Assembly: GCF_032854445.1 (NCBI RefSeq)
Contig: NC_088297.1
Span: 15,057,335-15,121,334 of the forward strand
Reading direction: 5' to 3'
Origin: Liolophura sinensis
Lineage: Eukaryota; Mollusca; Polyplacophora; Chitonida; Chitonidae
DNA length: 64,000 bases
Below the pieces are notes generated by a model. The model had not been told where the DNA came from. It ran no database searches and saw only the letters and a list, made by a program, of their open reading frames with translations. Positions 1 through 11,830 of the stretch are shown here, piece after piece (within the stretch, counting starts at the first letter, position 1; each line of letters opens with the position of its first letter). The position numbers and the translations under genes are program-made.

Positions 1-759
1 TTATGCCCTCTTCATATCGAATTTTTTTACCTCAACGGTTCAAAGCACGGTTTATAGAGAGTCAGTCAACTGCAGAATCAGTGATCTGTCCACTGTGGCT
101 GATCACACACACGTGGCTGGGCATTGGTAGGCCTACGCGTTGGCTGTGGGAAGTTTACGACGGTGACTTCAGATAGGCTTGTCAGATTTTATTTCTAAAC
201 TTGAATACAAGTTCAGGCAAAATGTGTGTGAATAGCTTATATGTGTATCAATAAACATATGATTACGGGTTTTTCTTTCAGTTTGGACAGTAATGTTTTG
301 GTGTTAACTATGCCTGCGTGAAAAAAACAGGCCTAGATTTCCGGCCTAAATAAAATATTCGGAAGTGTCATGCAGAGACTTGAAAGAAACACCTTCGCAG
401 GCTTAGTGTTCAACAGTGACACTTTGTCAAAGTTAATGAACATTAGGTATGTTGTAGTGGAGTAAGTAAATAAATATAAGCGCCATGTCCGATATCCATA
501 TACCATTCGTAGTCCGTAAAGGGCGTTCTAAGTCGATAATCACAAGATCCACTTCCAAAACAACGATTAACACTAGCTCCCAAAGACAAAGGCATGTAAG
601 AAATTATATAAAAAGGAAATAAAGCCGGTAATATACAAGAGAGAAGCGGTTTTCAATGATGCCAGGCAGACAGTGGATATTCCAGGCATGAATTCCACAT
701 CAAAGTTCAAATTCGTAGTCCGTGAATGAGTTCCAGGTCAAATAACAATTAAACAAGTA

Positions 760-900
760 TCTCAGTCGCGCTTTCATTGCAAGTGTTCATAAAGGCATCG
801 TGTAGATGTAATGAGCATGGCTACCTTTACGGCCCCTAGCCCTAGGTTAAGCGGTATTAGATACAGTTCGAAAATGACGAGCGTTACAGACCTTAACCGA
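760..900 (+). repeat. Dispersed repeat family D, copy 1
   Basis: The start (TATCTCAGT then a GCG/TTT/ATTGCAA pattern) and a later stretch (AAGCGGTATTAG) resemble 62600-62830, with a third relative near 5540-5770. The family was inferred only by comparing copies inside this window. Confidence 0.35.
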
Positions 901-1900
901 ACAGAAGAATGTGATTCACAAATAACGGGCTTACGTCTTTCCCGCTAATGTGTAAAGATCTCCTACTACAAGAGACGCCATCTGTGATGTTACACATGAC
1001 ATGCTGGTCTGTATAAAAGCTGTCTATAAGATAGACAGTTACACTGGGCAACCAGCGCCATCTATGTTGTTAAATACCATGTAATACTTTGTCAAACTTT
1101 GTCAAGTGTCAAACTTTGTAACTGACATACACTGAATGGTTTTGAAAATTGTAAACAGTAGGGATAAATTAATCTCTCAAAACTGGCTGCTGGGGCTAAA
1201 TTCACTCTTTCTGTGTAAATCCGTCTTCTGTACAACTACCCGGGTGGGAATTTGGTCAGCAACTGAGCAAGTCTTGTATAGACAATCAGTGATGCTTGTG
1301 AAATTTATGCGAAGATTTGGCATACTTACTCCCTTAATTAAGTTGGTGAACTGATTTTGCTGTGCAGAGGTAGGTTTTATATTGCAAGATAAATTTTCCG
1401 CTTTTACGGCTAGTATATGTTCAAATACTAGTAGCTGAAAGACGGGGACTGCACCGTCGTTTGCAAACTATGGTAGGCCTGTGTCTGTAGACGGGAGTAT
1501 ATTCACACCTTCTGACGATAATCCTGCGCGCCTCAGCAGGTCTCCGACACAGCCCAGTAAAGAGTTTGTCACGTGCCGATGGCGTGTTATTCAGTATCTT
1601 GGAGCTCGATACGAGCGGTAAACAACTGATTTTTAGTCTGAGCTGTACTTTACTTTTAATGTTTTTTTCCAGATTTTTTAATCTACATGTACTTTGATGC
1701 ACACAAAACGGTGCTATGTCTCTTATCAGGTCTTTCACAACATTAGCACACAGTCTGAAGATAAACAATTACAAACTAGCTTGGCACACAGACTTGATAC
1801 AATGCAGTAACGTATAGTTTACGTATAATCTCGACTAACTAACTTATGCTTTGACGTGCATACATGACGTTATCAACTACAATCTAGTTCGACACAATGT

Positions 1901-1959
1901 CATGAAATAATAAACACACAAACATGAAATAATAAACACACAAACATGAAATAATAAAG
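1901..1959 (+). repeat. 22-bp tandem repeat, about 2.7 units
   Basis: The unit CATGAAATAATAAACACACA plus AA is repeated head to tail at 1901, 1923 and 1945, the last unit being partial. Confidence 0.85.
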
Positions 1960-2378
1960 CACGTCATAATATGAATCACACTTTGGACACGATCAAATAT
2001 CATCCAGTTTGACTCGATTTTAGGAACTTGGAATTGGCGACAGATTTATTCTCTTGAATTCTGAATGTGTCAAACGCTATTCAAAAACAGTGGAACAGTT
2101 CGAAGTGAATGAATGCGTCCCGAAGCTCTAGATAATATAGCCCAGTGTACTTACTGAAGCTCGTTGTGCTGATTGCACTGATGCACTATTTGCAAGGATC
2201 ATTAGGGTCCTCATCCCCTTCGTCATAGCAAACGTCATTGACAAAGCATTTTTGCGCTGAAAAATAGTAATATCAGACAAAATAATGACAAAAGTAGGAT
2301 TATCAATACTTGATGATAAGGACAGACAGTGGCTGATTTCCCGTCCAGTGTTGACACACAGTACACAAAACACAATGA

Positions 2379-2633
2379 GGGGCCTCCGTGGCTCAGTTGG
2401 TTAGCGAGCTAGCGCAGCGTAATGACCCAGGAGTCTCTCACCAATGCAGTCGCTGTGAGTTCAAGTCCAGCTCATGCTGGCTTCCTCTCCGGCCGTATGT
2501 GAGAAGGTCTGTCAGCAAGCTGGTCGTGGGTTTCCCCCGGGCACTGCCCGGTTTCCGCCCACCATAATGCTGGCCGCCGTCGTATAAGTGAAATATTCTT
2601 GAGTACGGCATAAAACACCAATCAAAAAATTAA
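2379..2633 (+). mobile_element. SINE-A copy with perfect target duplication
   Basis: This near full-length tRNA-derived SINE starts with GGGGCCTCCG. It has an A-box-like TGGCTCAGTTGG and a B-box-like GAGTTCAAGTCC, then a conserved body ending GTATAAGTGAAATATTCTTG and an A-rich tail. A 12-bp duplication AAAACACAATGA flanks it at 2367-2378 and 2634-2645, which is direct evidence of retrotransposition. This copy defines family A for the other entries. Confidence 0.9.
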
Positions 2634-2651
2634 AAAACACAATGATTAAAT

Positions 2652-2917
2652 GAACTCACATTAAAAAAAATTAAACTCTTAAATTGACAGAAAGTCTTTT
2701 GTCGAGTGATGCTAGAATGTATTCTGTTATTATAACGCAATCTTCTGTCATATTCAACATAATATTCTGTTAGTCTAATAAAATCTCTATGTGGAATTAA
2801 CAGAATATGTGTGTTATATTCAACAGAATAATCTGCTGCAATAACAGAATTCATTCTAGCATCACTTGGACAACAGACCTTCTGTTAAATTTAACATATT
2901 AATTTTTTGAGTGTGGG
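2652..2917. mobile_element. Foldback MITE family M, copy 1
   Basis: The two halves are near inverted complements of one another. Ends resemble CACTCAAAAAATTAATATG, and internal blocks such as GATGCTAGAATGTATTCTG on the left match CAGAATTCATTCTAGCATC on the right. Relatives lie at 52505-52763 and 57715-57966. No coding capacity is seen, so it is probably a non-autonomous DNA element. Confidence 0.7.
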
Positions 2918-3049
2918 TTCATTTTGTCATTTTGTTTAGTGTACTGGAGACATGTGAAGTAATGGGGAACCATTGCTACCTTTGTTCATTGCTGCGTTTA
3001 TTTATTCCTGCCTTTCTTCATTCCGGTATTTATTCATGCCTGACTTTGT

Positions 3050-3140
3050 TCATCATTGGCGTGTAAAATTAATACTATTGAAGCATTAACACGTGCAGTT
3101 AGAATAAACCCTGACTAAGGTAAACAGACAAGAGGCTTGA
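3050..3140 (+). repeat. Dispersed repeat family F, fragment
   Basis: Contains CAGTTAGAATAAA, a TGAC/GGTAAAC stretch and ACAAGAGGC, matching the core of the longer family F copies (for example 3181-3480 and 44655-44925). Confidence 0.5.
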
Positions 3141-3180
3141 TCCCTTTGCAATGTTGTAATGTGATTGTGTGTTAAATGTG

Positions 3181-3480
3181 ATGTCGACACAGCATTTTCA
3201 GTAATTCCAGGTCAGTGACATCAAATGAATTGCAATTAATTGCCTTTTTTTACCTAATTCTGCTTAAGCCATGGTGCTGTTAATAGGGGGGGGGGAGGGG
3301 GTTAAATTACTAATATTTAGGCATTTACATGAACAGTTAGAATAAAATTCTGACTGAGGTAAACTGACAAGTGGCCATATTTCACCTGTTACGTGTGACC
3401 ATTTGCCATCAATCACACTGTCATCACTGCTCTGGTCGTACTCTCTGTGCTGTGCGTCTTTAATTATATTTATTCATTCC
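3181..3480 (+). repeat. Dispersed repeat family F, longer copy
   Basis: Shares TTACCTAATTCTGCTTAAGC, a GAACAGTTAGAATAAA block, GGTAAACTGACAAG and a downstream GTTACGTGTGACC block with copies at 39190-39440, 44655-44925, 47590-47850 (reverse) and 63070-63265. A G-run interrupts it near 3286-3301. The class is unknown; no coding sequence is seen. Confidence 0.6.
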
Positions 3481-4125
3481 TGTTTTGCTATGACGTTTCA
3501 GTGAGCACATCGGTAACACATTACAGTAGTCAACTGAGCTTGGGTCCAAGTCGCAAAAGAGCAGGAGTAAATACCCAATTAGGAACTGGTCGCACATTCC
3601 AGGAAGAATAACAACTTGTCATTTTTGTTTACTCAGAATTTTGAATTTTGTGCTCAGTATTTTTGAGTATGGTGCAAAACTCAAATAAATAATAGCATTA
3701 GCCGTTATCTCAAAAGCACTTTCATTTAGCATGTTGAAATCAGTTTCAGATACCTCAAAAAGCAGTATTCTTTTCATTCCTTGGCCACAATTTCCAAATG
3801 TTTTCCTCATATCTGAAAATCTTGTTTAAAATCTCGAAAAATTCGTTTACCGCAATAAAAACGTCGCTTGATGCCGAACAACCGACGATTAGTCACTGTC
3901 TAAATCATTCAATCAGTGCTGATCAGCAAACGACGTCACTACAAGAGTGCTTTCGGTGACTTTCGCTCTCAGTTATCTTCACCAGCGCTTGAATTCCACT
4001 TCTGCAGATAATGCTTGTCCCATGGCATCGGTGTATATATTTATTAGAGCTTGTGATGATAATTTTATTAATAAACCTGATTTCTAGCAATCTGACCGTT
4101 TGATACTTCGCTTACTATTATATAG
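3481..4125. other. No gene recognised
   Basis: AT-rich sequence without a supported open frame, RNA gene or clear repeat. Confidence 0.4.
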
Positions 4126-4445
4126 GTGTCCGTACATATAATGTTTCTTCTTGTCGCAAGTCGACTCCATGCCTTCAACGTACTGCCGCCACTGAAGTAT
4201 CATGTGAAAGACACCAGCGATGACACTCCACCCAGTCACATTCTACTGACACCGGGTCAATCAGCCCGCTTTCCTTGCTCTAACCTCTTAGTGGTTAGAC
4301 AATATCGGAAGACAATTATCTACGTACCTGTAACCAAGGAATCCATAAAGAGTAGTCGCTGGTCGTTGGCACACACTGTCCCCCGTACACCACCGAAAAA
4401 GACTTCCAGGCGTCCGCTCACAGTGGTTGATGTTTCTTAGCCATC
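4126..4445 (+). repeat. Dispersed repeat family E, copy 1
   Basis: The stretch (CCACTGAAGTATCATG, then ACTCCACCCAGTCACATT, then a TACTGACACCGGGTCAA block) matches 48392-48665 and 44940-45180. Its 104-codon open frame is a by-product of the repeat: the other copies do not keep that frame. Confidence 0.6.
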
Positions 4446-5539
4446 AACAAGTCTTATGGCGTAGGATTCTGAAACCAATATTTTTATTTCATGTGACCGT
4501 CTCATCTCAGAATCATCTTAATGGTATTATTACCTCATTACTGGATGACCTCACTGTCCGTAAGTGAGTAATCTCATTTCTCGTCTGATGAGAACTGTGA
4601 CCAACATGTAAGGGGATGGAAGAATGGAAACGTTATCCAAAGAAAATTTCTGACGACACTTTTATAAATATTGAATGCATTTTCGGGGTTTGTGAAGCTA
4701 ATTTGGGTCTCACAAGGATTCAATAACATGACCAATCACAGGCGCCTAAAATACCGCCAAAAATTGTTAACGTTGACATAACTGTTCCGATGGTAATTGA
4801 CGGCCAACGGGGAACCCTTGAAGACCTTCCAATGGATCCTTCTTCTTTGAAGGTAAACAGTGTTATTCATCTTTCACTCCTTTCCAACCATGGATTTAAC
4901 TCTGTTCTGTTCCATAGAGGTTCCATAATTCCACCTACTTTCTCTTGGAAATGGAGTATCACGACAAAAGCTTTCTTAGAATGCAAATATTTGACTGGGA
5001 TTTATTTCGGTAAAAAACATAAAAAAAATTGTTTAGGAGATATACGTATTTCCGGGATTTGAGGATGTTTTTTTTTTTTACATTGCATATTTACATATCA
5101 AAGCTGTCAGAAAGGGCTATCTTCCACGTACGCTAAATGTTCAATAATGTAGCCATTGTTGAATAAAAACGGGACATTTTTCTCTCACTAATGAGATTGT
5201 ACAATGTTCAATCGAGAATGTCCTCATGAGCAAATTGGACATTCCCAGCTTTTGGGCAATTGTAGTTCAAATTTCAGGTCAAACGCATAAATCGTTGTGG
5301 GGTAGATGACATTTTTCGTTTTTCACAAAATCAAACATGGCCGATAACCAACGTGATCAAACATTTTCAAACGTTTAACTGCACAACTTAAGGTCCTTAC
5401 CTAAAGCACACTGGAGTTTCATAAATGTACTATTGGACGTTGTCTCACACAACGCCTCACAAGTGTGGTGGGAGCAATTATATTAATTCTAAAAGACGTG
5501 GGATAGTGATTCAAGCTTGAATATAGGCCTATGCGTCGA
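4446..5539. other. No gene recognised
   Basis: AT-rich intergenic DNA. Short open frames here have no recognisable domain or splice context. Confidence 0.4.
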
Positions 5540-5770
5540 AACAGACATTCGTATAATAGCCGCGGAATTAGACACAATCATGAGGAAGAGTGCCAGAGAT
5601 TTTGGAGACTCTGTCCATAATTACTCACAAGAAAATTATACTCACTGTAAAACTTAGGAAATTTGGAATAAAGGCGTTTCATGGAAAAACCTTGACACAC
5701 TAGTTTCTGAAATCGTCGCACAAGACCCAGGGCCTAACAAATGCAAAAAGGCGAGATATGTACACGCCAT
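5540..5770 (+). repeat. Dispersed repeat family D, copy 2
   Basis: The block GGAATTAGACACAATCATGA, GCCAGAGATT and GAAAATTATACTCACT parallels 62700-62800 at base level with scattered mismatches. Both copies can be read as a peptide with shared residues (ARD, QENYTH), so the ancestor may have been coding, but neither copy is intact. Confidence 0.45.
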
Positions 5771-5942
5771 ATGCGGGACTCCCATGAATGACTTTAGCCT
5801 CTAATAACTAATGATATTTTCAGATACAATTTTGATGGTTTTTCCACTGATTTATACTTCATTGTTAATGTTTCTTAACCCATTAAGGTTACTCGTGACA
5901 ATTTAAAGATGTACCATCGGTTATGTAATGCATTCAACAAAT

Positions 5943-6306
5943 AGCCGGCCCGGATAGCACAGTTGGTAGAGCGTCCGCTTCGGGACCGGTAGATCCAGGA
6001 TCAATCCTTGGTCGAGTCACACCTAAGACTTTAAAAGAGGAAGTTGTAACTTCCTCGCTTGGCGTTCAGCATGAAGGGGATAGTGCAACGACTGGTTGAC
6101 CCGTATCAGTATAATGGCTCGGGCGGGGCGGCTTACTTGCCTTCGGTAAGTCGTCTCAGTGAAGCAGCACTAAATAAAAGAGCGGTGGAAATCCGTCCTG
6201 CAACAAGGAGGCACATTACACGTACATGCACCCTAATGATTCCTTCGTCGTCATATGACTGAAAAATTGTAGAGTACGACGTTAAACCCCAAGCACTCAC
6301 TCACTC
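5943..6306 (+). mobile_element. SINE-B, full length with target duplication
   Basis: A second tRNA-derived SINE family. It begins CCGGCCCGGATAGCACAGTT, with A-box-like TAGCACAGTTGGTAGAGCG and a B-box-like block ending GGTCGAGTCACAC. The body holds a GAGGAAGTTGTAACTTCCTC hairpin and the copy ends in CACTCACTCACT. An 11-bp duplication ATTCAACAAAT lies at 5932-5942 and 6307-6317. This copy defines family B for the other entries. Confidence 0.9.
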
Positions 6307-6317
6307 ATTCAACAAAT

Positions 6318-6672
6318 GTTCGGTGACCTCCATTTTCAATTGGTATTTTTCCAGCAATGATTTTTAAAACTTAGAAAATGAAAAAAACCTATGAACTTTG
6401 AGTGTTAGAAATGAAGCGAAAATTTAAATATGTGTGACGTATTTTGTACACATGTATAGCGTTGAATAAACAATTTATCTCATTTAAAGGCATTTCTCTT
6501 TAAACAAAAAGATAATCCTGTCATCCCCATTTTTATTCCAGATTATTTGTTCTCAACGTAAATTCGATCACTTGACAATATTATAAAAATTTGTCTCTTC
6601 CAGGTTTATTGTAGGGATCTACCTTAAAGGATTTAGTGTCCAGGTTAAGGCACTAGTTCTAATAATAAAAAC
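6318..6672. other. No gene recognised
   Basis: AT-rich spacer between a SINE-B copy and the Tc1-like element; nothing else is supported. Confidence 0.4.
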
Positions 6673-6674
6673 TA

Positions 6675-8198
6675 AACTCAAAAAAACGCAACCCCTGCCC
6701 TCAGATATCAAAAATTCGTTCGAATAAAGTTATTGCTTCCAAACTAAATTTTAGCCAAATGTAATGAAATTATACACGTTTTTAATGAAGATTACCATCC
6801 AAATAACTGCCTTTTCTCTCCTAAGTGTATTTTATTGCTTATGACGTCACAACGCATGGACTGACCCTGTTGACGTCGCACACAGAACCATTCACATGCA
6901 AATCATGTCAATGGCACTTATAGTGTGGGGGTGTATAAAAGCCCATGTGCTTTCGTATTTTATTCATATATTCGTCGACGAAAGGCAGTCGGTAAAATGC
7001 CGCGACTGAGTGCTGCCGACCGAAATATCGCCATTGTTCATCTTCAAGCTGGAGAAAGTTTTGGTACTATTGCACGACACCTAAATGTTCACAAAACAAC
7101 GATATCCCGACTTTGGAGCCGTTACAACAACTTTAATTCGACCAACGATCGCCCGAGAAGTGGAAGGCCAAGAATCACGATCCCACTTCAAGATCGGTAC
7201 ATCCGGGTCCTTCACCTGCGTAATCGGCATGCCCTACCAACCGTGACTGCCACACAAATACCAGGTTTGAGGAGAGTGTCGGCTCAAATGGTTAGGAACC
7301 GTCTGAAAGAAGCGGGTTTACGTGCCTGTAGACCAGTTGTTGGACCTGTACTACGCCCCTTACATCGACGCCTACGACTCAGGTGGTGCAACAACGTAAG
7401 GATATGGACTTTACAAAACTGGAGTCGCATCTGGTTTTCTGATGAACCCCGTTTTCTTTTGACACGTCACGACGGAAGACAGCGTGTGTATAGGAGACGT
7501 CATGAACGTTTTGCGCCCATCTGCGTCCGGCAGGTGGACAGATTTGGTGGAGGCAGTGTTATGGTTTGGGGAGCCATCTCGTACAACCAGAAATCAGACT
7601 TGGTGATCGTTCCAGGGAACCTGACAGCTCAACGTTACATCAACCACGTGTTACAGCCTCACCTTCTCCCGATTATTGACCGACAGACACAGATTTTTCA
7701 ACAGGACAACGCCAGGCCTCATACTGCACGTGCAACAATGAACTTTCTGCAGGATTCCAACGTCAATGTCTTGCCGTGGCCCTCTAAATCACCAGACCTC
7801 AACCCTATTGAACACCTATGGGATACTCTGGATCGACACGTGCGTCAACGTCAGCCACCGCCACAGACGCTTCAACAGCTCGCCGTTGCGTTACAGGAGG
7901 AGTGGAGGGCCATTCCCCAGGAGAGAATCCGGTGTCTTATCCGTTCTTGTCCAAGGAGATGCCGGGCAGTGATTGCAGCTCGTGGTGGTCATACGAGATA
8001 CTGAGGAAGACGCCCCCTGGTGAGCAACTGGTGTCTGTGAGATGACTTTTGAAAAGACAGTTTTAAACATGACCATCTTGATTATTATTCTGCCAAATTT
8101 CTGACTTCTGTCTTCAATAAGAAAAAAGTTGTGCCGTCCTAAAACTAAATATTAAAATCTCTTAAATACGGGGGTTGCGTTTCTTTTTTGACAGAGTT
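6675..8198 (+). mobile_element. Tc1/mariner transposon with complete transposase
   Basis: This 1.52-kb DNA transposon has a TA dinucleotide just outside each end (6673-6674 and 8199-8200), the target-site signature of the superfamily. The terminal inverted repeats share AAACT...CAAAAAA and ACGCAACCCC. The left end lacks six bases that the right end has (a CTGT block and a GA), so the ends are no longer identical. A single uninterrupted transposase frame lies between them. An intact frame suggests a fairly recent insertion or an unusually well-preserved copy; the unequal ends could reduce mobility. Confidence 0.9.
6997..8004 (+). CDS. Tc1-like transposase, 335 aa, DD34E
   Basis: Cut-and-paste transposase acting on the element's own inverted repeats in the nucleus. 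Residues 1-60 form a paired-like helix-turn-helix region (TIARHLNVHKTTISRLWSRY) followed by the GRPR-type motif RPRSGRPR. A second DNA-binding helix region follows at about 80-120. The catalytic triad is visible: D149 in WFSDEPRF, D237 in QQDNARPHTAR and E272 in LNPIEHLWD, with 34 residues between the second D and the E, the classic Tc1 spacing. The length matches intact Tc1 transposases (about 340 aa). The frame is open 72 bases upstream, but the ATG at 6997 begins MPRLSAADRN, typical of the family, and is preferred. No stop or frameshift is seen. Confidence 0.93.
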   Translation: MPRLSAADRNIAIVHLQAGESFGTIARHLNVHKTTISRLWSRYNNFNSTNDRPRSGRPRITIPLQDRYIRVLHLRNRHALPTVTATQIPGLRRVSAQMVRNRLKEAGLRACRPVVGPVLRPLHRRLRLRWCNNVRIWTLQNWSRIWFSDEPRFLLTRHDGRQRVYRRRHERFAPICVRQVDRFGGGSVMVWGAISYNQKSDLVIVPGNLTAQRYINHVLQPHLLPIIDRQTQIFQQDNARPHTARATMNFLQDSNVNVLPWPSKSPDLNPIEHLWDTLDRHVRQRQPPPQTLQQLAVALQEEWRAIPQERIRCLIRSCPRRCRAVIAARGGHTRY

Positions 8199-8559
8199 TA
8201 TAACCTGTTTAAACATTATGTTACCGGTAGAGCTTCTGAGAAACGTAATAATAACTTTAAATCCACAAATAAGAACACATTTATTGCCCTAACCGATCTC
8301 CTGCCGGCCGCCCTGGACGGCTCAGTGGGTGACGTCATAGATGGCCAACCCACGTCTACCTGGCTTAAATAACCTGGGAATTCGCACCACAACGATGTTA
8401 TATTTCGAGATGGATTTTAGCTTCACAGAAGCAAATATACTACCCTATCAATTTGAGGCCATAGTGGACGACGTTGAAGTTTCGATTTATGACACTGACC
8501 TCTCTGGTCAGACTTCACATCCCGATTTTTCAGATGTTGAATTTGATCTTTGTCCGGAC

Positions 8560-8815
8560 ATTTTCGGCCGTACTCCAGGGTCAATCCTGGGTCGGGTCAC
8601 GCCTAAGAGATTAAAAAAGAGAAAGGTGTAACTTTCTCGTTTGGCACTCAGCTTTAAGGGGATAATGCAAGGACTGGTTGACCCGTATCAGTATTATGGC
8701 TCGGACGAGGTGGCTTACATGCCCTCGGTAAGTCATCTCAGTGAAGCAGCACTAGATAAAGAGCGGTGAAAATCCGTCCTGCAACAAGGAGGGACATTAC
8801 GTACACTTGAAGTGA
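8560..8815 (+). mobile_element. SINE-B, 5'-truncated and diverged
   Basis: Matches the family B body from the B-box region (GGGTCAATCCTGGGTCGGGT) through GCAGCACTAGATAAAG and CCGTCCTGCAACAAGGAGG. The tRNA-like head and the CACT tail are missing. Confidence 0.8.
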
Positions 8816-10642
8816 ATGACGGCATATGTCTAATGTTCATGTCCACTGAAAGACTACCATTCAAATTTTCTTAAACCGGCATTAAATAGCGAGGTGATGT
8901 CAAGTTTACTCTAGCTCTCCAACGTCGACGGTATTTTCCGTATAACAGTCTAAACTGTAGCCTATGACAGATTAATGTTGTAGACTTCGGCGATGAAGCC
9001 CCAGTTGATAAATATAGTTTTCTCGGAAAATGAACATATTGGAAGAATAATATTGCTTGAACTGTTGATACAGTAGGGCTACTATATCATTTACAAGGAA
9101 CTCCAGCGACATTGTTTAAACGGCCTAACTGCAGATGCACGGCCACTTTATTCCTAGTGATTTTGGCCCCTGTTAAATGTTTGCAAATTTACTATAGGAT
9201 TGTTGTGCTACTCGATCCATGTTGAGTTTTGAGACAAATGGGAATAAATCTAAGCACCACTGAGGCTGATCTAGGAAGTCCACTGTCGCCGGATTTTATG
9301 CTTCAGTAACGGTGGCTTCCAAGATGAAAGCAATTCTGACCTAGACAACAGATAAAGCACCCCGGTTTGAACACGGCGTTTTAATAATTTTATTGTATTT
9401 TATATAGGAAAACAGAAAAAAAACACCCCTTGTATGCGAAAAAGACGAAGGAGCAAAATTTAAATTTTTCAGTTTAAAAAAAATTCAGACAAAAAATATC
9501 ATAACATTTAATTAAGCGTTGTCTTCTCATTCCCATAAACCTTTGGCATCCCAAGTGAGCCTTGCACTGACTGATATTTGTTATTTAGAAACTGCTGACT
9601 AAACGCTAAAATAAACAATAAAAACGTATTTGGAGAGATGAATGCGGTTTGGGCCGAGACGGTAGGCTTATGTTACGGATTGACATAATTTGAAATACCG
9701 TCGTTGAATAGTAACGTGTTTGATTGGATAAAATTCTCAAGATGGCTGCCTTAACTCACAATAGCCATTTGTGCAGTATTGTCATTTTGTTCTACATGTT
9801 ATTCGGTGAAATCTGATGAAAATAATAAAGTATGATACTTTTTAGAATGCTTGGGTATCCTACATTCGATTGAAATATATTTTAGCCCGGTGCTGTCCTG
9901 CCCTTTAAGGCAAAAAAAACCCCGACAGCTCAAGCTTGAACTAAACATCCTAAGACCCACTGCTAAAAACTATATCTGAGAAGATTATTATTTATAGTTT
10001 AAAAATTTTCAAACTATAATTTAAAATGAAATTAGATGTGTGATTTTGATGGTGGACTTTAGCGGCCATATTGCCAGAGACAGTACACTCTCTCGTCACC
10101 GCAATGTGATTGTTACTGAAATACGGGTAATGTTTTACCCCCGGGTATTAACGCAGTCGTCAATTGGAAAACTATATTGGAGAACGATACCGAAGAATTA
10201 CTTGATACCCAAACAAAACAAGACACTATATAATGACAAATTTTTATCTGCATCTAAAAGAGGTACAGTTAAGCTTATCTTCATGTTGTTAAATATGGAG
10301 AAAAAAATCAAATAAAGTTAGATGAAAGATTGCGAAAAGATAGTTGTAAATGTGATTTTTTAAAATAGTGTTTTCAAATATAGTCTTTGTGTAAAATTAT
10401 TATAAATAATGATCTAAGACATGTTTAATAAATATATTCGCACTACATTTTTTTCAGCTGACAAATGTGTTCACCTTGGATTTTTATCATATTTTTAATA
10501 TATTCATAAATATTATCAAAATTTCGCTTGAATGCACATGTTTGGATATAAACAACAAACTTACATTCAAATATATTTATTAGACATGCATATTACAGAC
10601 CGTAGTTGCAAATAAGTTTTGACACTATTTCATGTTATTTAG
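8816..10642. other. No gene recognised
   Basis: A 1.8-kb AT-rich stretch. The 91-codon open frame near 10040 has no recognisable domain, no supported splice sites and unremarkable composition, so it is not called as a gene. Confidence 0.45.
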
Positions 10643-10768
10643 GTGCCAAGGTATGACAGCAACCTGCGGATGGTCGTGGGTTTCCCCACCATAATACTGG
10701 CCGCCGTCGTATGAGTGAAATATTCTTGAGTACGGCGTAAAACAACTATCAAATAAATAAATAAATAT
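10643..10768 (+). mobile_element. SINE-A, 3' part
   Basis: Carries CAACCTGCGGATGGTCGTGG, CTGGCCGCCGTCGTATGAGT and the AAATATTCTTGAGTACGGCG end with an AAATAAATAAAT tail. About 20 bases of the GC-rich middle are deleted. Confidence 0.85.
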
Positions 10769-11830
10769 TTAGGTACTGGTTTTATGTTTTTTCCTTTGAC
10801 AAAAGTTCTAAAGGAAGTTGAAACATTTTGTCTAAACTGTTATTTCGCTATGTGAAAAGATCGGCAGTACATGTGGAATATAAAGAAGTCAATTGACCGA
10901 AGAATTAAACTTGAAAGGTGCAATGCAGTGTAACGACATGGGATAACTCGACTCTCTACAATCCCTTATCAAGATTTAATGCAACGCCAGTGAAAGCTGA
11001 TAGTTTTGTGATCCAAAAGACAGGCCATTTTTCATCAAGGTCAGATCTCACGAAGCAAATTTTAGTACTCAGCCCTCAGATAAGCATTCTTGGAGTGTTA
11101 CACGGTTTATAGAATTTCTCTAGTTTCTGATTAATATGTGAGAACGTAAAATTTGCCAGTATGATATGTGTATATCAACAGCATGTAGGTATTTACAAAT
11201 CCCTGTATCTATGCAAAGCAATACAGCAAAATATATTCTACCCCGCTGTTGGTTTCGGGCCGTGTGCAAATCTACATATTAAATAGAGGTCACCTTTCAA
11301 ACAACATCGGGTGTGTCACACAACACACGCCAGTACGTTTACTTCCCCGAGTAATATTATTTCATGCAATTTTTTCTACAATTAAAAGAATTTGAGTTTG
11401 TTTACACGTTAGTTTTACTTTTATAAATTATATCGAGGGGATTTGTTTCTTTGTGTATATTTGTCGTTTACTTAATTCAATGTAAACAACAACCTCTATC
11501 CACCCATAGAACTACAACAGACCCGTCCAGAAGCCAAACCCTTCTGTCTTCTAATCGGGGTATCTAACGGCTCTGATAATGTACGCTTGGCACAATGCCA
11601 AGCAGTGCGTTGTATGTAGTAGAAAGGAATGGAAGGGTAATAGAATTCACGATATTGTGTTTGGTATGAGGCTTAACACATAATAGTACAAAACAGCTTC
11701 TCAGCTTTTCTCTTGGGGAGTGAGAAGAGCTTTAGACTAAGTTTTCCTAAGACCTCAGTTTTGATCGGTTTATTCCTAAGGTTAATAAAGCGTACGTTGA
11801 AATGACAAATGATTTATGTTCGTCTGAGTT
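10769..11830. other. No gene recognised
   Basis: AT-rich spacer with only short, unsupported open frames. Confidence 0.4.

Larger units (their letters stand above)
1..2366. other. Intergenic stretch, no gene recognised
   Basis: No open frame here resembles a known protein and no credible exon chain was found. The visible content is a diverged dispersed repeat near 760-900 and a short tandem repeat at 1901-1959, listed separately. Confidence 0.5.

Noticed and set aside
2400-2470. tRNA gene candidates at SINE heads
   Set aside because: A- and B-box-like motifs are present but the sequence continues into a SINE body, and the cloverleaf arms do not pair as in a real tRNA.
4126-4440. 104-codon open frame as a gene
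   Set aside because: It belongs to dispersed repeat family E, and the frame is not kept in other copies.
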